Assembly (NCBI GenBank): GCA_030151245.1
Contig: JASLEF010000014.1
Coordinates: forward strand, 1-9,643
Direction: 5' to 3'
From: Ignatzschineria sp.
GTDB taxonomy: Bacteria; Pseudomonadota; Gammaproteobacteria; Cardiobacteriales; Wohlfahrtiimonadaceae
Length of the DNA: 9,643 nucleotides
Shown: positions 6,101 through 9,643 of the stretch, piece by piece
How the letters are laid out: every line of letters starts with the position of its first letter
Position numbering within the stretch: the first letter of the stretch is position 1
Translations under genes and position numbers: made by a program
Notes under the pieces: generated by a model
The model's input: only the letters and a program-made list of their open reading frames with translations
Databases searched by the model: none
What the model was told of the DNA's origin: nothing

Positions 6101-8010
6101 TAGTGATTCGCGCCCCGATTATTGCAGACCTGATCTCTCCACGATTTATCCGCGTTGGTGATCAGAGCTTTGTTGCCCTTACATTAGTGAATATGAGCGG
6201 TGAGAAAGATGAGGTAAAAATATCGGTCTCCAGTGAACAGTTTGAAGTAGACTTTAACGCGACCATCTCTCTACAAAAAGAGGAGAAGCAGAGTGTTCTA
6301 ATTCCCATTAAACTACATGAATTTACACCATTTGCAGAGGTCAGCCTCAATATTGACGCCAAGAGCTTTAAAGCCACTCGAAATTATCAAATTGGGACCG
6401 TTCACAAGACAGAAGAGACATCACTTTATGAACGAAAAATGCTAGTAGCAGACAGCCAATGGCAGCGTAATTTAGAGATATCTGGTCAGTTTAGCAAAGG
6501 TTTTGAAGAGATGGTTACGCTCTCTCGTTATCCACAAATCAACGTATTAGCATACTCAAATGGTCTTTTCCAATATCCGTATGGATGTACAGAACAGATC
6601 ACCAGTAAAGCCTTCCCTTGGCTCTTTAAATCAAATTCGATTCTTGACCAAGAAAAACAACGTGCCTATGAGAAGTCAATTGCCCAAAAACCTAAAGATA
6701 ATGTAGAAAGTTTTGAAGTTTGGGAACAAGAGATGATGACCAATACGATTAATCGCCTGCTTGATCGCCAAGGTATCGATGGCGGATTCTCGCTCTGGTC
6801 GGATGGTCCTAGTTTCTTTGCAACAACGGTTTATATTACTGATTTTTTAACCAGTGCTAAAACTACCTATCCGGAGCTCGTACCACAAGTAGCACTTGAG
6901 GATGCGTTTAAATACCTCAAAAAACAACTCAATCGAGCGCAAGAAGTCTACAACCAATATGGTACAAATATTGATCGAGATTACGAGAAGTTATTAACTC
7001 GCTACAATCTTGCTAATGTGAGTTATGCCGCATGGATTTTAGCAAAAGAAGGCAAAATATTTAATGCTGATATTATCTTCTTGGAAAACTTAAGAGATCG
7101 TTTATCTCCCCTATCTTCCGCATATTTAGGCGCAGCATCAATGCTATTAGGGAGTGAATCAACAGGAGATCGATATCTTAGTGACATCTGGTCGAAGATT
7201 GAATCAAGAGATCAAAACTATGGTTATTACCAATCAACTATTTCTGAAATCGCTCTTTCATTAAATATGTTGAACGAGTTAACCTCACGCGGTTTCCATG
7301 TCAGCGCGAAACTTCAAGAATCACTGTTAGTTATTTTAGATGCTTATCTTTCTGACCGACAATACTTCAGTACCCAGGATCGCTATGCTCTAATTAAACT
7401 AGGGATTGACCTCCCCCAAGATGATCATCCGATTGAACTTGTCATTAATGGTCAAACAAAATTATTACCGGCAAATACGCCTATTCCAGCAAACAGCATT
7501 GCCTCTTTATTAACCAACTCCACGCTCTTTATGGAGTATCAAATTGCCGGATATCCGAAAAAACCAGTGCAGTCGAAAAATTTTAATATGACATTTACGA
7601 AATCACTCAATCAACTTGCAGGAAAAACCTTTAAAGTGGGTGATCGCATTACCGTTCGTTTAAAAGTGAAGCCAAGTGTGAATCTCCCCAGTGGATTAAT
7701 TATTGACTACATCCCCGGGGGCTTTAACCTTGTCAATCCTAACCTTCTTACCGAAGATATCTTTGAGTTCTACGACACATTGAATATTGATTATCAACAA
7801 CGTCAGCGTATTGAACATGAGGAGTTTCGATTTGATCGGTATATGGCCTCACTTCCGATGCGAGCGGGGCAAACAGAAGAGTTTGTCTATATTATGGAAG
7901 CTGCTGTACCGGGAGAGTATGAGATACCAGTAACGATTGTTGAAGATATGTATCAAGCAGAGCTTAAAAATATCATGGTGACGCCGGGAACGATCACTAT
8001 TGTGGAATAG
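3154..8010 (+). CDS. yfhM: Bacterial alpha-2-macroglobulin, thioester type (YfhM-like), with non-lipoprotein signal sequence
   Basis: A predicted broad-range protease trap in the cell envelope, 1618 residues, close to E. coli YfhM. A cut in the bait region would expose a thioester that links covalently to the protease. The N-terminus has a hydrophobic stretch at ~14-32 and an ANA|Q signal peptidase I-like site after residue 36; no lipobox Cys is present, unlike E. coli YfhM. Macroglobulin-like beta domains follow, with the A2M_N-type motif YRPGE near residue 369. A bait-region-type domain begins near 726 (FIPGEIVELTIDAP). A flexible Gly/Asn/Asp-rich stretch at ~898-937 is the likely bait. An A2M domain with LPDFNGEAEV comes next. 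The thioester motif GCTEQ has Cys1145 and Gln1148, then a helical thioester domain with GIDGGFSLW. The only other cysteines are C306/C313 and C643/C655, likely two local disulfides. The gene is divergent from pbpC and ends at a strong terminator, so it is probably monocistronic. Confidence 0.93.
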   Translation: MEILKQNNQLHSLYTIILLFIAMVLFNLTILMPANAQVQSINASKIDNQETLSVFFNTPQTFTNDSISSQFKVQSYDSESYEYIDDTQGEWHLSKDGYRLSYYPVAQGSYEVSTNAFRHQDSHSIKSQYVYIGTPTETVKIIGRGPVLPLQNASLPVEMLGTTALDVEFYAIENLPHMLKNYYIGTDLESWTVSRLIKNTEPAGIFRYVIPAGTKIEEKTQHRIPLDQHIKPGAYIVTVNPAGQIYKDIDARIVFISNIGLQARLYPTSTLIIGNQFSDNAPLNSDATLEIWRSNHRKLEKSDTICTFKEGLCEIPQRLQPTDVIVVKQQDDISILPLKEIALDLNEYAITGALSTKDVAYLYSNRTLYRPGEKITLNTLLRDLDGQLLPEQPLTLTLMNPQGKAYSHYRLDQSKEGFYQTEIKMPSDAKTGIWRVEARTDATSEVPLGTLKLYIEEFMPERMELIITSEEMAYQYDDSIDLKIYSRYLFGAPATLNDYNIQNEFKLNRTPFIGQKDWFTGVINYPSDRFNSDYTSNGRLDENGEISTSIELPFSTEDYTSPSAVIQLNAAVNILDGSVLGITRSIKHQFWPGETVPVIRPLFEAEEIGYGQDAKFEIFNATPEGEVQPSKFLLSLKYQDPYCTWVYSEARGWNCHNHYGYQIREQKVVESPGIITYDFSPNSWGNYILEIKDLNTGLVSEFSFSGTWDASSSGQLPAAKPLHLNLSTQKPLFIPGEIVELTIDAPLAGNLTLLVEGTELLFEKNISIPKGESTFKIPFDPLWQRHDLYISGLLISHKNGETVRSLGIIPLKIDTTARKLQPELSFPAITKPDQPVTIDIALNQEQLAHLQSADKEALYATVSITDRGILNMIPEKPVSIFEAFFKQRRYSAEIIDYYSRLFKRGTGSLLNPQFGGDAANDDNSDAGIPNLTEMKTVSLSSELISLEKGKASITFDLPDFNGEAEVAVKIFNRDQVGEANETLVIRAPIIADLISPRFIRVGDQSFVALTLVNMSGEKDEVKISVSSEQFEVDFNATISLQKEEKQSVLIPIKLHEFTPFAEVSLNIDAKSFKATRNYQIGTVHKTEETSLYERKMLVADSQWQRNLEISGQFSKGFEEMVTLSRYPQINVLAYSNGLFQYPYGCTEQITSKAFPWLFKSNSILDQEKQRAYEKSIAQKPKDNVESFEVWEQEMMTNTINRLLDRQGIDGGFSLWSDGPSFFATTVYITDFLTSAKTTYPELVPQVALEDAFKYLKKQLNRAQEVYNQYGTNIDRDYEKLLTRYNLANVSYAAWILAKEGKIFNADIIFLENLRDRLSPLSSAYLGAASMLLGSESTGDRYLSDIWSKIESRDQNYGYYQSTISEIALSLNMLNELTSRGFHVSAKLQESLLVILDAYLSDRQYFSTQDRYALIKLGIDLPQDDHPIELVINGQTKLLPANTPIPANSIASLLTNSTLFMEYQIAGYPKKPVQSKNFNMTFTKSLNQLAGKTFKVGDRITVRLKVKPSVNLPSGLIIDYIPGGFNLVNPNLLTEDIFEFYDTLNIDYQQRQRIEHEEFRFDRYMASLPMRAGQTEEFVYIMEAAVPGEYEIPVTIVEDMYQAELKNIMVTPGTITIVE

Positions 8011-8048
8011 CTCCCCTTTAGCTACCTTGTAAGCTCATCAGCATCTCT

Positions 8049-8082
8049 AAAAATAGCGAGTCAAAGGTCTCGCTATTTTTTT
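8049..8082 (+). terminator. Rho-independent terminator after the alpha-2-macroglobulin gene
   Basis: A perfect 12-bp inverted repeat (AAAAATAGCGAG / CTCGCTATTTTT) with an 8-nt loop ends in a run of seven T. It starts 38 bp after the stop codon. The A run on the 5' arm would let it work on the other strand too, though no gene converges here. Confidence 0.92.
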
Positions 8083-8202
8083 CTCTACCAACTATTGCTC
8101 TTCGTTGATTAAAGCAGAAGCTAACACTGACAAAGGCTTATCATTTGGATTTAACCTACTCACTCCTCCAATTTAGATCATCAAAAAAGATCACAAATAC
8201 GA

Positions 8203-8208
8203 TATAAT
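8203..8208 (+). promoter_or_regulatory. Probable -10 box of the cca promoter
   Basis: A consensus TATAAT lies 46 bp upstream of the cca start. The best -35 at 17-bp spacing is a poor ATCAAA (8180-8185), so an upstream activator or a weak promoter is possible. AGATCA occurs twice just upstream (8175-8180 and 8188-8193). The predicted leader is about 40 nt, A-rich and unstructured. The rest of the 8083-8254 gap shows nothing else I can name. Confidence 0.45.
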
Positions 8209-8244
8209 CAGGCATAATCAAGACATCAAAAAGAATCAAACTCT

Positions 8245-8248
8245 AGGA
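8245..8248 (+). promoter_or_regulatory. Shine-Dalgarno site of cca
   Basis: AGGA lies 6 nt before the ATG at 8255. No competing in-frame start has a comparable site, and this start gives an N-terminus matching the family. Confidence 0.6.
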
Positions 8249-8254
8249 ATTATT

Positions 8255-9493
8255 ATGACATCATTTCAGACCTACCTCGTCGGCGGCGCTGTTCGAGATA
8301 AGTTGCTGAAGCATCCTTACCATGAACATGATTGGGTTGTTGTGGGTGCAACGCCAGAAGCGCTCACAAATGCAGGATACTTATTAGTGGGTAAGGATTT
8401 CCCCGTGTTTTTACATCCTGAAACAAAAGAAGAGTATGCTCTCGCACGTTCTGAAAGAAAAGTTGCGAAAGGTTATCAAGGATTCGACGTTTGCGCAGAT
8501 CCTTCCATTACTTTAGAAGAGGATCTATTACGCCGCGATCTCACTATTAATGCGATCGCGGAGGATTCAGAGGGCAATTTAATCGATCCTTATGGCGGCG
8601 TCAAAGATATTGAAGATCGCGTTTTACGTCACGTGAGCGAAGCCTTTATTGAAGATCCTGTACGTGTTTTACGATTGGCGCGTTTTTATGCACGTTATCA
8701 GCAATATGGATTTACTATTGCCGATGAAACAAAAACCCTCATTCAAGGCATGATTCAATCAGGTGAACTCGAAGCACTGACTGCAGAGCGAGTCTTTCAA
8801 GAACTCAATAATGCACTAGGTGAGGCATCACCACAAGCCTTTTTCATGGCCCTTCGTGAAGTTGGCGCGTTAGAAGTGCTTTTTCCTGAAGTAGAAGCCC
8901 TTTTTGGAGTCCCGCAAACGGCAAAATATCACCCGGAAATTGATTCCGGCGTACATACGTTAATGGCGCTGGAAGCATCAGTTTCAATTACAGACGATCT
9001 CCCTACCCGCTTTGCGGTGCTTTGCCATGATTTTGGAAAAGCAATTACTCCCAAAAGCGAGTGGCCAAGCCATAAGTTACATGAGATTCGAGGCGTTCCG
9101 TTAGTCGCTGAGTTTTGCGATCGCTTAAAAGTCCCTAAAGAGTATCGTGATATTGCATTAAAAGTGACGGAATTTCATCTTATGATGCACCAAGCTTTCA
9201 TTCTTCGACCTAAAACAATCCTCAAGCTCCTAAAAAGACTAGATGCATTACGTAAGCCTCAAAATTTAACGCGGTTTGTGGATGCTTGTATGGCTGATGC
9301 TCGTGGTCGGCTTCATTTTATGAACAGAGATTACCCACAACGAGAATATTTATTAGCAATGCGAGAATCTGTAGCACAGATGGATCTACAACCGCTATTG
9401 CAAGGTATTGAAAAAGATCAGATTCCAATGACAATTGAGCGCGCTCAAATTAAAGCGATCTTCAATGCGATTAAAGATTACACAAAAATTTGA
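8255..9493 (+). CDS. cca: CCA-adding enzyme (tRNA nucleotidyltransferase, HD-domain class II)
   Basis: Adds or repairs the 3'-terminal CCA of tRNAs in the cytoplasm from CTP and ATP without a nucleic-acid template. At 412 residues it equals the length I recall for E. coli Cca. Visible in order: YLVGGAVRD (GG at 10-11); the metal-binding region HEHDWVVVG (24-26); FPVFLHP and EEYALAR (49-65); RRDLTINA (93-100), the ribose-recognition motif; EDPVRVLRLARF (133-144); and LTAERVFQE (176-183), part of the nucleotide-selecting pocket. The C-terminal half carries an HD phosphohydrolase domain (His234, His258-Asp259, His273/His276, His308); in E. coli this domain has phosphatase and 2',3'-cyclic phosphodiesterase activities. 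The usual catalytic DxD appears here as Glu24-His25-Asp26, so the first carboxylate is Glu. Every other motif is intact, so the enzyme is probably active. It has its own -10 box and sits directly upstream of tRNA-Pro. Confidence 0.97.
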   Translation: MTSFQTYLVGGAVRDKLLKHPYHEHDWVVVGATPEALTNAGYLLVGKDFPVFLHPETKEEYALARSERKVAKGYQGFDVCADPSITLEEDLLRRDLTINAIAEDSEGNLIDPYGGVKDIEDRVLRHVSEAFIEDPVRVLRLARFYARYQQYGFTIADETKTLIQGMIQSGELEALTAERVFQELNNALGEASPQAFFMALREVGALEVLFPEVEALFGVPQTAKYHPEIDSGVHTLMALEASVSITDDLPTRFAVLCHDFGKAITPKSEWPSHKLHEIRGVPLVAEFCDRLKVPKEYRDIALKVTEFHLMMHQAFILRPKTILKLLKRLDALRKPQNLTRFVDACMADARGRLHFMNRDYPQREYLLAMRESVAQMDLQPLLQGIEKDQIPMTIERAQIKAIFNAIKDYTKI

Positions 9494-9518
9494 CGGTTCA
9501 AGGTTAATGTCCTATCAT
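9490..9518 (+). promoter_or_regulatory. Promoter of tRNA-Pro, overlapping the cca stop codon
   Basis: A -35 box TTGACG (9490-9495) is separated by exactly 17 bp from a -10 box TATCAT (9513-9518); each matches the sigma70 consensus at five of six positions. The TGA stop of cca (9491-9493) lies inside the -35 box. Transcription would begin near 9525, giving a leader of about 28 nt before the mature tRNA. The leader contains the short hairpin TTCTTG-GAAAG-CAAGAA (9527-9543). No terminator separates cca from the tRNA, so read-through from cca is also likely. Confidence 0.6.
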
Positions 9519-9552
9519 ACATTTCTTTCTTGGAAAGCAAGAATAAAAATTT

Positions 9553-9629
<77 letters not shown>

Positions 9630-9643
9630 TTTTTAAAATTCAA

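Noticed and set aside
9527..9543. Hairpin TTCTTG-GAAAG-CAAGAA as a terminator of cca
   Set aside because: The stem is only 6 bp and AT-rich, and it is followed by A residues, not a T tract.

Overview
The window reads as chromosomal DNA from a moderately AT-rich gammaproteobacterium. The cues are an E. coli-length class II CCA-adding enzyme with an HD domain, a penicillin-binding protein 1C next to a bacterial alpha-2-macroglobulin, and a proteobacterial tRNA-Pro with encoded CCA. A Cardiobacteriales-like organism (Ignatzschineria or Wohlfahrtiimonas type) is a low-confidence guess from protein flavour only. I see no insertion sequence, phage gene, integrase or CRISPR array.

Layout. (1) At the left edge, minus strand, is the 5' part of a gene for a cold-shock-domain plus membrane (DUF1294-type) protein, cut by the window end. 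(2) Upstream of it on the same strand is pbpC, a bifunctional transglycosylase/transpeptidase. (3) A divergent intergenic region of about 250 bp carries six tandem 15-bp repeats, a 13-bp inverted repeat and a probable sigma70 promoter facing right. (4) On the plus strand is a 1618-residue alpha-2-macroglobulin with a CTEQ thioester motif, followed by a strong intrinsic terminator. (5) cca follows, with its own -10 box and Shine-Dalgarno. (6) A tRNA-Pro(TGG) has a good promoter whose -35 box overlaps the cca stop codon.

How the genes work together. PBP1C and bacterial alpha-2-macroglobulin are a known genomic pair. The usual model is that the macroglobulin traps proteases that breach the outer membrane while PBP1C repairs peptidoglycan. 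Here they are transcribed divergently rather than co-directionally as in E. coli, and the macroglobulin lacks the lipoprotein cysteine known from the E. coli protein, so it may be soluble or held by an uncleaved N-terminal helix. The cca/tRNA-Pro neighbourhood is a separate tRNA-processing unit, insulated from the macroglobulin gene by the terminator.

Most of the window is ordinary, recognisable biology. The points most worth a second look are the Asp-to-Glu change in the CCA-enzyme catalytic DxD motif, the tandem repeats in the divergent promoter region (which also read as a pentapeptide-repeat-like frame), the missing lipobox on the macroglobulin, a linker insertion in the PBP1C transpeptidase domain, and an over-represented TGCCGG/CCGGCA hexamer. 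I did not find convincing evidence of a wholly new system.
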